The notes under the pieces are model-generated. The model saw nothing but the letters and a program-made list of their open reading frames with translations. It was not told the DNA's origin and searched no databases. This document shows positions 30,247 to 37,829 of a DNA stretch of 51,641 nucleotides, piece after piece. Position numbers and translations under genes: made by a program. Location: contig ONJJ01000022.1 in the NCBI GenBank assembly GCA_900318115.1, positions 1-51,641 of the forward strand. The letters run 5' to 3'. Numbering within the stretch: position 1 is the stretch's first letter; the number at the start of each line of letters is the position of its first letter. Origin of the DNA: an uncultured Prevotellaceae bacterium. Its GTDB lineage: Bacteria; Bacteroidota; Bacteroidia; Bacteroidales; Bacteroidaceae.

Positions 30247-32484
30247 ATGAAACACGCCATAAATACTATCTGCTTCGCAGCGGTGCTCTCCCTCTTGGGG
30301 AGCACCGCTTTCGCTCAATCAAAGAGCGCTGCTTCACAGGGCACTAAAGCCCATGACCTGAACCCCGTTGTCGTCACCGGCACAGGCACCTACCACCGTG
30401 CCGACAACTCCCCCGTTGCCGTCAAGGTCATCTCTGCCAAGGAGCTGAAAGACGCCCAAGTCACCACCCTCGAGGAGGCACTGACGCGCCTGACCACGAA
30501 CGTCACCACCCACACCAATGGCATGGGCACCTTCGTCAACTTCAACGGCATCAGCGACGACTACATCATCATCCTCGAGAACGGCAAGCGCGTCAGTGGC
30601 GACGACCGTTGGGCACGCCTCAGCCTGGCCAACGTCAAGCGCATCGAAATCTACAGCGGAGCGGCCTCCGCCCTCTATGGTTCCGACGCCATCGCGGGTG
30701 TCATCAACGTCATCACGGACGAGGGTCGCGACGCCGTTTCTGCCACCTCGGGCACTCAGTTCCGCAGCAAGGGGCGCCTGGACCAGGACATCAATGTCGA
30801 TGCCACCATTGGGCGCTTCTCCACCCACACCACCTACACCCATCATCAGGCAGACAACTGGCAGGTCAACCACTACCAGGCCTTCGATGAAGACGGCACC
30901 GAGGTGCTGAAGCTCACCGGTCGCCCCATGTCCACAGGCTTCCATAGCAACAACATCAGCGAGAAACTGGACTTCCGCCTCAACGACCAGTGGTCCTTCT
31001 ACATCCGTGGCTCCTACTACGACAACCAGACCGACCGCCCCCAGTCCGCCACCTACTTCACCCAGAAGAAGAACACCGCCCCCTCTCACGCCCCCTCCTC
31101 CCCTCTCTCTTCTTCCTCTTCTCCCTTCTCCTCTCCCTTTTCTCCCTTCTCCTCTCCCTCTGTTCCCCTCTCTCCTCTCTCTTCTTCCTCTGCTCCCCTC
31201 TGGTTGGGTGCGGCGCGTACTCGCGCCGATTCCTCCCCCTTCACCTACACTCCGAAGGCCGCCTACACCTACGACCTGCACCACACCTCCTACCTCTACG
31301 GCGGCGGTGCACGCTGGACTCCCGACTCCCGCATCCACCTCTACCTCGATATCTACAGCGACAACTTCTCCTCGAAGTACGACTACTGGCAAACCGCCGA
31401 GAAGGAGAGCTACGAAGAGACCCGCAAGCGCACCCACTATGTCAACGAGACCCTGCGCGGTATCTTCCGCCTCGCCTCGTGGAACAAACTCTCGGCAGGC
31501 GCTGAATTCGTGCAGGAGAGCCTCAGCAGCCAGAGCGACAACATCGACTTCGAGACCACCAACACCTACAACCTCTTCGCCCAGGATGAGGTGCAGATCG
31601 TCCGCGGGCTGGAAGGCGTGGTCGGACTGCGCTACACCCAGAACGACAACTTCGGAGCCGCGCTGACCCCCAACGCCGGACTCTTCTTCCACACTGGAGG
31701 CTTCCGCCTGCGCGCCAACTACGCTGGCGGCTACCGCACCCCCACCCTCTCGCAACTCTACGCCACCGACCAGGCCAAGACAGCCTCGCGCTACACCCTC
31801 TACAACACGAAGCTGAAGCCCGAGAAGAACCACTTCGTCAACGTCAACGCCGAGTACAGCAACGAGTGGATGAGCATCAGCGTGACGGGATTCCTGAATA
31901 AGATTCGCGACATGATCAACTACCGCACCATGACGCAAGCCGAAGTAGATGCCGACGCCCATCTCACCGCCATCAGAGCCGACGGCTGGACCACCATCCG
32001 CCAGCGCGACAACATCGACAAAGCCACGTTGCGAGGCATCAGTGCTTCGGTGAAGTTACTCCTGCCCTACGGTTTCACCATCGGAGGCGGCTACACCTTC
32101 ACCGACTCCGAAGCCGAGACCCAGACTCTGGACAAGAAGACACAGCAGTACGTCGTCACCACCTCACCTGTCGATAAGAGCGTGCGCCACGTGGGCAATG
32201 TCCTCGCTTCATGGGACCAGACCTGGAACAACTACCACCTCAACGTCACCATCAACGGCCACATCCAGGGCCAGCGCTACAGCAGCACCTACGGCTACGC
32301 CGACGCCATCAGCCAGTGGGACCTGATGACTCGCCACACCATTGCCCTGCGCAACTTCACCCTCGAACCGGGACTGGGCATCGAGAATATCTTCAACCAG
32401 CGCGACACTTCGCCCTGGAATTCCAACTTTTCGACCATCAATCCCGGTCGCTCGCTCACTTTAAGCCTCAGAATGAGGTATTGA
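30247..32484 (+). CDS. TonB-dependent outer-membrane receptor of the corrinoid/iron type
   Basis: The start is ATG at 30247 (MKHAINTICFAA), giving 745 residues with a signal peptide ending at TAFAQ. The plug has NPVVVTGTGTYHRADNSPV, LEEALTRLTTNV and IEIYSGAASALYGSDAIAGV, followed by a full barrel. It is the second receptor of the same riboswitch-led operon, and its plug resembles the first, so import of a cobamide, precursor or metal chelate is likely. Residues ~278-322 are a Ser/Pro-rich insertion coded by a polypyrimidine tract, probably in an extracellular loop. A new promoter follows the stop. Confidence 0.88.
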   Translation: MKHAINTICFAAVLSLLGSTAFAQSKSAASQGTKAHDLNPVVVTGTGTYHRADNSPVAVKVISAKELKDAQVTTLEEALTRLTTNVTTHTNGMGTFVNFNGISDDYIIILENGKRVSGDDRWARLSLANVKRIEIYSGAASALYGSDAIAGVINVITDEGRDAVSATSGTQFRSKGRLDQDINVDATIGRFSTHTTYTHHQADNWQVNHYQAFDEDGTEVLKLTGRPMSTGFHSNNISEKLDFRLNDQWSFYIRGSYYDNQTDRPQSATYFTQKKNTAPSHAPSSPLSSSSSPFSSPFSPFSSPSVPLSPLSSSSAPLWLGAARTRADSSPFTYTPKAAYTYDLHHTSYLYGGGARWTPDSRIHLYLDIYSDNFSSKYDYWQTAEKESYEETRKRTHYVNETLRGIFRLASWNKLSAGAEFVQESLSSQSDNIDFETTNTYNLFAQDEVQIVRGLEGVVGLRYTQNDNFGAALTPNAGLFFHTGGFRLRANYAGGYRTPTLSQLYATDQAKTASRYTLYNTKLKPEKNHFVNVNAEYSNEWMSISVTGFLNKIRDMINYRTMTQAEVDADAHLTAIRADGWTTIRQRDNIDKATLRGISASVKLLLPYGFTIGGGYTFTDSEAETQTLDKKTQQYVVTTSPVDKSVRHVGNVLASWDQTWNNYHLNVTINGHIQGQRYSSTYGYADAISQWDLMTRHTIALRNFTLEPGLGIENIFNQRDTSPWNSNFSTINPGRSLTLSLRMRY
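31080..31203 (+). repeat. Polypyrimidine tract coding a Ser/Pro-rich loop in the second receptor
   Basis: About 124 bases are nearly pure C and T on the coding strand (words such as TCCCTTCTCC and CTCTCTTCTTCC), coding Ser, Pro, Phe and Leu. The frame is kept. Flanking sequences are ordinary barrel strands (YFTQKK before, FTYTPKAAYTYD after). Confidence 0.8.
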
Positions 32485-32499
32485 TTCCCTAATTTTCCG

Positions 32500-32507
32500 T
32501 ATCTTTG
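32500..32507 (+). promoter_or_regulatory. -7 box (TATCTTTG) of the cbi fusion operon
   Basis: TATCTTTG fits TAnnTTTG and lies 20 bases before the start at 32528, so the three cbi fusion genes probably have their own short-leader transcript. No riboswitch is visible in that short leader. Confidence 0.6.
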
Positions 32508-32527
32508 TGCCGGAAATAAGACTGCGA

Positions 32528-34024
32528 ATGAAGAAAATCATCATTGCGGGCATCGGCCCGGGAAGCCCTGAAGACATGACGCCGGCCGTCCTCACTGCCA
32601 TCGGTGAGGCCGACGTCATCGTGGGCTACAAATACTACTTCCGCTTCGTCCAGCCCTATATGAAGGAGGGCTGCGAGTGCATCGACACGGGAATGAAGCG
32701 CGAGCGCGAACGTGCCGAGCAGGCTTTCCGCCTGGCTGAGGAAGGCCGCACGGTGGTCGTCATCTCCTCCGGCGATGCCGGCATCTACGGAATGGCTCCC
32801 CTCATCTATGAGATGAAGCGCGAACGCGGCGTGGAACTGGAAGTCGAATGCCTGCCGGGCATCTCGGCGTTCCAGAAAGCAGCCTCCCTGCTGGGGGCTC
32901 CAATCGGCCACGACCTGTGCCTCATCTCCCTCTCGGACCTGATGACTCCCTGGGCACTCATCGAACGCCGTATTCGTGCAGCTGCAATGGGCGACTTCGT
33001 CACCGCCATCTACAATCCGCGCTCCCACGGTCGCTACTGGCAGCTCTACCGCCTCCGCGAACTCTTCCTTGCCGAGGGGCGCGCGGCGACCACTCCCGTC
33101 GGCATCGTCCGCCAAGCAGGACGTCCGGAGCAGGAAGCCACGCTCACCACCCTTGCGGAGCTCGACCCGGAGCAGGTTGATATGTTCTGCGTGCTCCTCA
33201 TCGGCAATTCCCAGAGCTATATTGCCGACGGCCACTTCATCACACCACGCGGCTACTATCCCTCCGCCACCTTACCCGCAGGGAAGGAGGAGCCAGACGC
33301 TGCCGCGCCGAGCGGGAATGAAAGCCACCCTGCGCACGGAGAACCAGAGAGGTCCATCGGTCAGTCCATCATGAACGAGTCCTTCCGCACCATCCTCGCC
33401 GAGCTTCGCACAGGACGTGGTCTTTCCACATCTCCTTCCTCCTATCCCCTCGACCACCTCTGGGCCCTACTCCACGCCATCCACACCACCGCCGACTTCG
33501 AGATGGAGCGACTTCTCTACACCGACCCCGGTGCCGTGGAAACAATATATAATAAGGTGAAGGAAGGCACCCTGCGCACCATCGTCACCGACGTGACCAT
33601 GGTCACCAGCGGCATCCGCAAGGGAGCCCTCGCCCGCCTCGGCGTCGAGGCCAAGTGCTACCTCAGCGACCCGCGTGTGGCCGAGATGGCTCAGGCACAA
33701 GCAATCACCCGCACCCAGGCAGGCATCCGGCTCGCCGTGGAAGAGCATCCCGATGCCCTCTTTGCCTTCGGCAACGCGCCCACGGCCTTGATGGAACTCT
33801 GTGAACTCATCCGCCAGGGCAAGGCACACCCCGCAGGCGTCATCGCAGCCCCTGTCGGCTTCGTCCATGTCTGCGAGTCCAAACACATGATCAAGCCCTT
33901 CCGCGATATTCCCAAGGTCATCGTCGAAGGCCGCAAGGGCGGCAGCAACCTCGCCGCCACGCTCTGCAATGCCATCCTCACCTTCGACGATGCCGCCCAA
34001 CTCAAACCCGGACGCGACCTATGA
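32528..34024 (+). CDS. Fused CbiH (precorrin-3B C17-methyltransferase) - CbiC (precorrin-8X methylmutase)
   Basis: The start is ATG at 32528 (MKKIIIAGIGPGSPEDMT), giving 498 residues. Residues 1-~248 are a SAM-dependent tetrapyrrole methylase with GPGSPEDMT, VISSGDAGIYGMAPL, GVELEVECLPGISAFQKAA and FVTAIYNPRS, typical of CbiH/CobJ. Residues ~251-281 are a Glu/Pro/Ser linker. Residues ~282-498 are CbiC/CobH: GAVETIYNKVKEGTLRTIVT, DVTMVTSGIRKG, FGNAPTAL and PVGFVHVCESK with the catalytic His. It does ring contraction and then the final methyl shift of the corrin ring. The stop overlaps the next start by 4 bases. Confidence 0.93.
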   Translation: MKKIIIAGIGPGSPEDMTPAVLTAIGEADVIVGYKYYFRFVQPYMKEGCECIDTGMKRERERAEQAFRLAEEGRTVVVISSGDAGIYGMAPLIYEMKRERGVELEVECLPGISAFQKAASLLGAPIGHDLCLISLSDLMTPWALIERRIRAAAMGDFVTAIYNPRSHGRYWQLYRLRELFLAEGRAATTPVGIVRQAGRPEQEATLTTLAELDPEQVDMFCVLLIGNSQSYIADGHFITPRGYYPSATLPAGKEEPDAAAPSGNESHPAHGEPERSIGQSIMNESFRTILAELRTGRGLSTSPSSYPLDHLWALLHAIHTTADFEMERLLYTDPGAVETIYNKVKEGTLRTIVTDVTMVTSGIRKGALARLGVEAKCYLSDPRVAEMAQAQAITRTQAGIRLAVEEHPDALFAFGNAPTALMELCELIRQGKAHPAGVIAAPVGFVHVCESKHMIKPFRDIPKVIVEGRKGGSNLAATLCNAILTFDDAAQLKPGRDL

Positions 34025-35325
34025 AGTTCATCGTCATTGGCATCACGGACGCTCCGCATCCCTTCTTCCCGCCCCAGGTGACGGACGTCATCCGCCGCGG
34101 TCACCTCTTCTCGGGAGGCCGCAGGCACCACGAACTCGTGGCCGACCTGCTGCCCCATGGTGCCGTGTGGATAGACATCACCGTGCCTGTGGAGGCGGTG
34201 ATAGACACCTATAGACAAAGGAGCCACGAGGGAACCATCATCGTCTTCGCCTCCGGCGACCCCCTCTTCTTCGGCTTCGCCAACACCCTCCGTCGCCTGC
34301 TCCCCGAGGCGGAGCTTCGACTCTTTCCCGCCTTCAACAGCCTCCAGCTGCTGGCCCACCGTCTCGTTCTCCCCTACCACGACCTGCGCGTCGTCTCCCT
34401 CACCGGTCGTCCCTGGCCGGAGTTCGACCGCGCCCTCATCGAGCGAGCGCCCAAGATAGGAGTGCTCACCGACCGCGAGCACACCCCCGCCACCATCGCC
34501 CGCCGAATGCTCGACTACGGCTACGACGACTACACCATGCACGTGGGCGAACACCTCGGTCACCCCACTCTGGAGCGCGTCACCACCCTCTCCCTCGCCG
34601 CGGCCTCCACCCGTGAGTTCACCCTTCCCAACTGTCTCTTGCTCTGCGCTGGCAGTGGCACTGCCACTGCCCGGCCATCCTCTTCCTTCCTCGCCGCCCC
34701 CGCCTCTCCCCTACCCCCTCGTCCCTTCGGCCTCCCCGACTCTTCCTTCGCCCTCCTCGACGGCCGCGAGAAGATGATTACGAAGATGCCCATCCGCCTG
34801 CTCACCCTGCAGGCCCTGGACCTCCCTCGCCGCCGCGTCCTTTGGGACATCGGTTTCTGCACGGGCAGCGTCTCCATCGAAGCCCGCCTGCTCTTCCCCC
34901 ACCTCCGCGTCGTCGCCTTCGAGATTCGTCCTGAGTGCGAAGCCCTCATCCACGAGAATGCCCGTCGCCACGGTGCCCCGGGCATCAAGGTCCGCATGGG
35001 CGACTTCTGTTCCCTATGCTGCAACATTGTTGCAGCCCAAGCACCCACCCCATCCCCCGATGCCATCTTCATCGGCGGCCACGGCGGCAAGCTCAAGGAA
35101 ATCATGACCCAGGCCACCGCCGCCCTCCAACCTGGCGGCGTCATCGTCATGAACAGCGTCACCTCACCCGTCGTGGACCGCCTCACGGACCATCGGCCCG
35201 GCAGCCACCAGCTCTTCGACGAGGCGTGCGCCGAACTCGGTCTCCGGCAGGAGCCTCCCCTCCGCATTCAGCTCGGCGACTACAACCCCATCGAAATCCT
35301 CAAGGCCACCAAGCCCGTCAAATAA
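34021..35325 (+). CDS. Fused CbiE-CbiT (precorrin-6Y C5,15-methyltransferase, decarboxylating; CobL-like)
   Basis: This is a 434-residue protein. Residues 1-~208 are CbiE: FIVIGITDAPHPFFP, FSGGRRHHEL, FASGDPLFFGF. A low-complexity linker (~210-248, Ala/Ser/Pro) follows. Residues ~250-434 are CbiT, with ITKMPIRLLTLQAL, LWDIGFCTGSVSIEA (SAM site), FEIRPECEAL and FIGGHGGKLKEIM. A short extra SLCCNIVAAQAPTPSPD stretch is coded over a 19-bp palindrome in place of the usual loop. The enzyme methylates C5 and C15 and removes a carboxylate. It is translationally coupled to CbiH-CbiC and 8 bases from CbiG-CbiF. Confidence 0.92.
   Translation: MKFIVIGITDAPHPFFPPQVTDVIRRGHLFSGGRRHHELVADLLPHGAVWIDITVPVEAVIDTYRQRSHEGTIIVFASGDPLFFGFANTLRRLLPEAELRLFPAFNSLQLLAHRLVLPYHDLRVVSLTGRPWPEFDRALIERAPKIGVLTDREHTPATIARRMLDYGYDDYTMHVGEHLGHPTLERVTTLSLAAASTREFTLPNCLLLCAGSGTATARPSSSFLAAPASPLPPRPFGLPDSSFALLDGREKMITKMPIRLLTLQALDLPRRRVLWDIGFCTGSVSIEARLLFPHLRVVAFEIRPECEALIHENARRHGAPGIKVRMGDFCSLCCNIVAAQAPTPSPDAIFIGGHGGKLKEIMTQATAALQPGGVIVMNSVTSPVVDRLTDHRPGSHQLFDEACAELGLRQEPPLRIQLGDYNPIEILKATKPVK
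35018..35036. repeat. 19-bp palindrome inside cbiT part
   Basis: GCTGCAACATTGTTGCAGC is a perfect inverted repeat around a single centre base. It codes CCNIVAA. A near copy in the same frame (17 of 19 bases) lies at 46162-46180 in the GH32-like lipoprotein gene. Confidence 0.7.
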
Positions 35326-35333
35326 CCTTTCTT

Positions 35334-37166
35334 ATGCAGATAACACCACAGACTACACTCGTCGCCCTCGTTCCCATCTCCGAAGCCAGTGCCCGCATCG
35401 CCGAAACCCTTCAGCGCGAATTCCGGGCCACCGTCATCACCCGTGGCGAAGTCGCCGAACGATGGAACGACTTTGGCGCCTTCATCTTCATCGGTGCCAT
35501 GGGCATCTGTGTCCGTACCATAGCACCCCTCGTGGAGGACAAGCACACCGACCCCGCCGTGCTGTGTATCGACAGCACCGGAGCCAACATCATCCCCGTC
35601 CTCTCCGGCCACGTGGGAGGTGCCAACCGCTTTGCCCAGGCCCTGGCCGACCGCATCGGCGCGCGAGCCATCATCACCACCCAGAGCGACCTCGCCGGAC
35701 TCTGGGCACTCGACTGCCTCGACCAGCAGTTCGGTTGGTACAAGCTGACGGGCTATGATGAGAACAAGGTCATCTATGCCTTCGTCAACCGCAGGCCCGT
35801 AGCCCTCATCCTCGGCGTTCGCGACGAAGGCACCGACTACCTGGAGTCCACCTGCCCCGACCACGTCGTCATCTTTGAGGAAGACGAGTGGCGACCGGAG
35901 CTGGCCGTGGACTACGAGGCGATGGTCGTCGTTTCCTTCCGCGGCCACGACTTCATGTCCAACCTCCCCACCATCTTCTACATTCCCCGTGTGCTCTCTG
36001 TCGGAATCGGTCTGGCACATCAGGCTGAGCCGGCCAAGATCATCTGGAGCGAGATCTACGGCGACCTCTCCGGGCACCAACGCCTGCTGACCAAGGCCAT
36101 ACGGGAGTTCGCCACCATCGACCTGAAAGCCGACGAACCCGTGGTGAAGCTTCTGCAGGAGGAAGAGGGCTATCCCGTCACCTTCTACACTGCTGAACAA
36201 CTGGCCGCCGTCAGCGTCCCCACTCCCAGCCAGACCGTAGCCGACCACGTGGGCACCCCCAGCGTCTGCGAGGCTGCCGCCCTCCTCGCCTCTGACCAGG
36301 GCCACCTCCTCGTCACCAAGCAGAAAGGCCAGCAATGGACCTACGCCGTGGCCATCGATCCCCGCCACCTGCGCAGGCTACCCGCTTCCGGCCGTGCCAC
36401 CTCTAAGCGCGAAGGTCATATCGAAATCGTAGGCGCCGGTCCAGGCGACCCCGACCTCATCAGCGTCCGCGGACGTCGATTCCTGGAGCAGGCCGACCTC
36501 ATCCTCTACGCTGGTTCCCTCGTCCCCGAGGCACTGACCCGTTGCCACAAGCCCGGCGCCGTCGTGCGTTCCTCTGCCGACATGGCCCTCGAGGAGCAAT
36601 GCGCCCTGATGCAGCAGCACTACGACCTCGGACATCTCATCGTGCGCCTCCACACCGGCGACCCCTGCATCTTCGGCGCCATCCAGGAGCAGATGGCCTA
36701 CTTCGATGCCAACGGCATGCACTACCACATCACCCCCGGCATATCTTCCTTCCTGGCTGCTGCGGCCGAACTGCGCTCGCAGTTCACCATCCCCGAGCGC
36801 ACGCAGACCATCATCCTCACTCGCGGCGAAGGCCGCACGCCCATGCCCGAGCGGGAGAAGCTACACCTGCTGGCCCGTTCCCGGAGCACCATGTGCATCT
36901 TTCTCAGCGCAGCCATCGTCGATGATGTCCAGCGCGAGCTCCTGCAGGAATACCCCGAGGACACCCCCGTGGCAGCCTGCTACCACCTCACCTGGCCGGA
37001 CCAGCGTATCTATCGCGGCCAGCTCAAGGACCTCGCCAGCATTGTCCACGACAACAACCTCACCCTCACGACCATGCTCGTCGTGGGCGAAGCCATCGAC
37101 AACCGCACCGGCCTCTCAGAGCTCTACAACCGCCACTTCACCCACCTCTTCCGCCAAGGCGAATGA
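35334..37166 (+). CDS. Fused CbiG (cobalt-precorrin-5A hydrolase) - CbiF (cobalt-precorrin-4 C11-methyltransferase)
   Basis: The start is ATG at 35334 (MQITPQTTLVALVPIS), giving 610 residues; the longer frame runs through the CobL-like gene and is not used. Residues ~1-350 are CbiG: FIFIGAMGICVRTIAPL, LSGHVGGANRFAQALA, IPRVLSVGIGLA, then the C-terminal CbiG part with GTPSVCEAAALLAS. Residues ~360-610 are CbiF: IEIVGAGPGDPDLISVRGRR, LYAGSLVPEAL, VRLHTGDPCIFGAIQEQM and HITPGISSFLAAAAEL. CbiG is found only in the anaerobic (early cobalt) route, so this organism uses that route. cbiD, cbiJ and cbiL are not in the window. Confidence 0.93.
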   Translation: MQITPQTTLVALVPISEASARIAETLQREFRATVITRGEVAERWNDFGAFIFIGAMGICVRTIAPLVEDKHTDPAVLCIDSTGANIIPVLSGHVGGANRFAQALADRIGARAIITTQSDLAGLWALDCLDQQFGWYKLTGYDENKVIYAFVNRRPVALILGVRDEGTDYLESTCPDHVVIFEEDEWRPELAVDYEAMVVVSFRGHDFMSNLPTIFYIPRVLSVGIGLAHQAEPAKIIWSEIYGDLSGHQRLLTKAIREFATIDLKADEPVVKLLQEEEGYPVTFYTAEQLAAVSVPTPSQTVADHVGTPSVCEAAALLASDQGHLLVTKQKGQQWTYAVAIDPRHLRRLPASGRATSKREGHIEIVGAGPGDPDLISVRGRRFLEQADLILYAGSLVPEALTRCHKPGAVVRSSADMALEEQCALMQQHYDLGHLIVRLHTGDPCIFGAIQEQMAYFDANGMHYHITPGISSFLAAAAELRSQFTIPERTQTIILTRGEGRTPMPEREKLHLLARSRSTMCIFLSAAIVDDVQRELLQEYPEDTPVAACYHLTWPDQRIYRGQLKDLASIVHDNNLTLTTMLVVGEAIDNRTGLSELYNRHFTHLFRQGE

Positions 37167-37211
37167 CCCCTCCGGACATCCCATCGTGAGAGCCCGCAGG
37201 AAGAAAAAACA

Positions 37212-37245
37212 TTTTTTAACTCAGAAAAGAGCGCACCTGTCACGC
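37212..37245. repeat. Dispersed 34-bp repeat, copy 1
   Basis: This segment (T-run, AACTC, then GAGCGCACCTGTCACGC) matches 51542-51575 with two mismatches. Both copies sit just after the last gene of a plus-strand operon. Here the second arm of the hairpin found in copy 2 is missing. Confidence 0.75.
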
Positions 37246-37277
37246 TGGGATGTGGCGTCTTCGCCTCATCAGCATCT

Positions 37278-37488
37278 TCATTCCCACCCAAGGCCATGCA
37301 ACTCGTGGCGGGTGATGTCGTTGCTGAGGGCTATGCCCTGCTCGGCGCGCCGTCGTGTCTGGCTGATGAGCGTCTGGGCCAGTGGCAAAAAGTTGTTCCA
37401 TTGTCATCCTGAGCGGCTCCTGCGCCGAGGCACAGAGCACGCCGGCTGCGGCGAACGTAGCCGCCAGCCATCTTCTTTCTTGTATCAT
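37278..37488 (-). pseudogene. Remnant of a TolC-family outer-membrane efflux protein
   Basis: The minus strand opens with a good signal peptide (MIQERRWLAATFAAAGVLC, then ASAQEP) and the TolC-like start LRMTMEQLFA. A frame change near 37385 then leads to LPLAQTLISQTRRRAEQGI and ALSNDITRHEL up to a stop at 37280. That is the typical later helix of outer-membrane factors. Signal and helix are joined with most of the ~450-residue protein missing. A TACCTTTG box lies upstream at 37601-37608. The rest of the 37167-37829 gap holds a dispersed repeat and AT-rich regulator leader, with no other gene seen. Confidence 0.5.
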
Positions 37489-37793
37489 TTACTGAATTTG
37501 ATTGATGATGCTATCGTCGTTGAAAGTTTATGCCAGTGCCTGCCCTGGCCTTTGTCCTTTCAACTACAACCCTGCAGGCTTTTTTTTCCTAAATCGGCCG
37601 CAAAGGTACGAATAATTCCTCAAACTTGTAACCTCCATCCATACCGAAAAACCCACATCTTTTAACATCTTTTATCCCTCACAACCCGCTCGCACCCCTA
37701 CAATGAACACCTACATTCCGCAAAAAAGAGCACGAAGGACGATTTTTACTTGCATTTTTTTCCTTTCTGCACTCCCCCATAACTTTTTTTTTG

Positions 37794-37801
37794 TAATTTT
37801 G
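37794..37801 (+). promoter_or_regulatory. -7 box (TAATTTTG) of the membrane regulator gene
   Basis: TAATTTTG fits TAnnTTTG and lies 28 bases before the start at 37830, after a T-rich tract. A -33 TTTG is not clear. Confidence 0.5.
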
Positions 37802-37829
37802 CAGGCAGAATTCTAAATCCAAGGAATCA

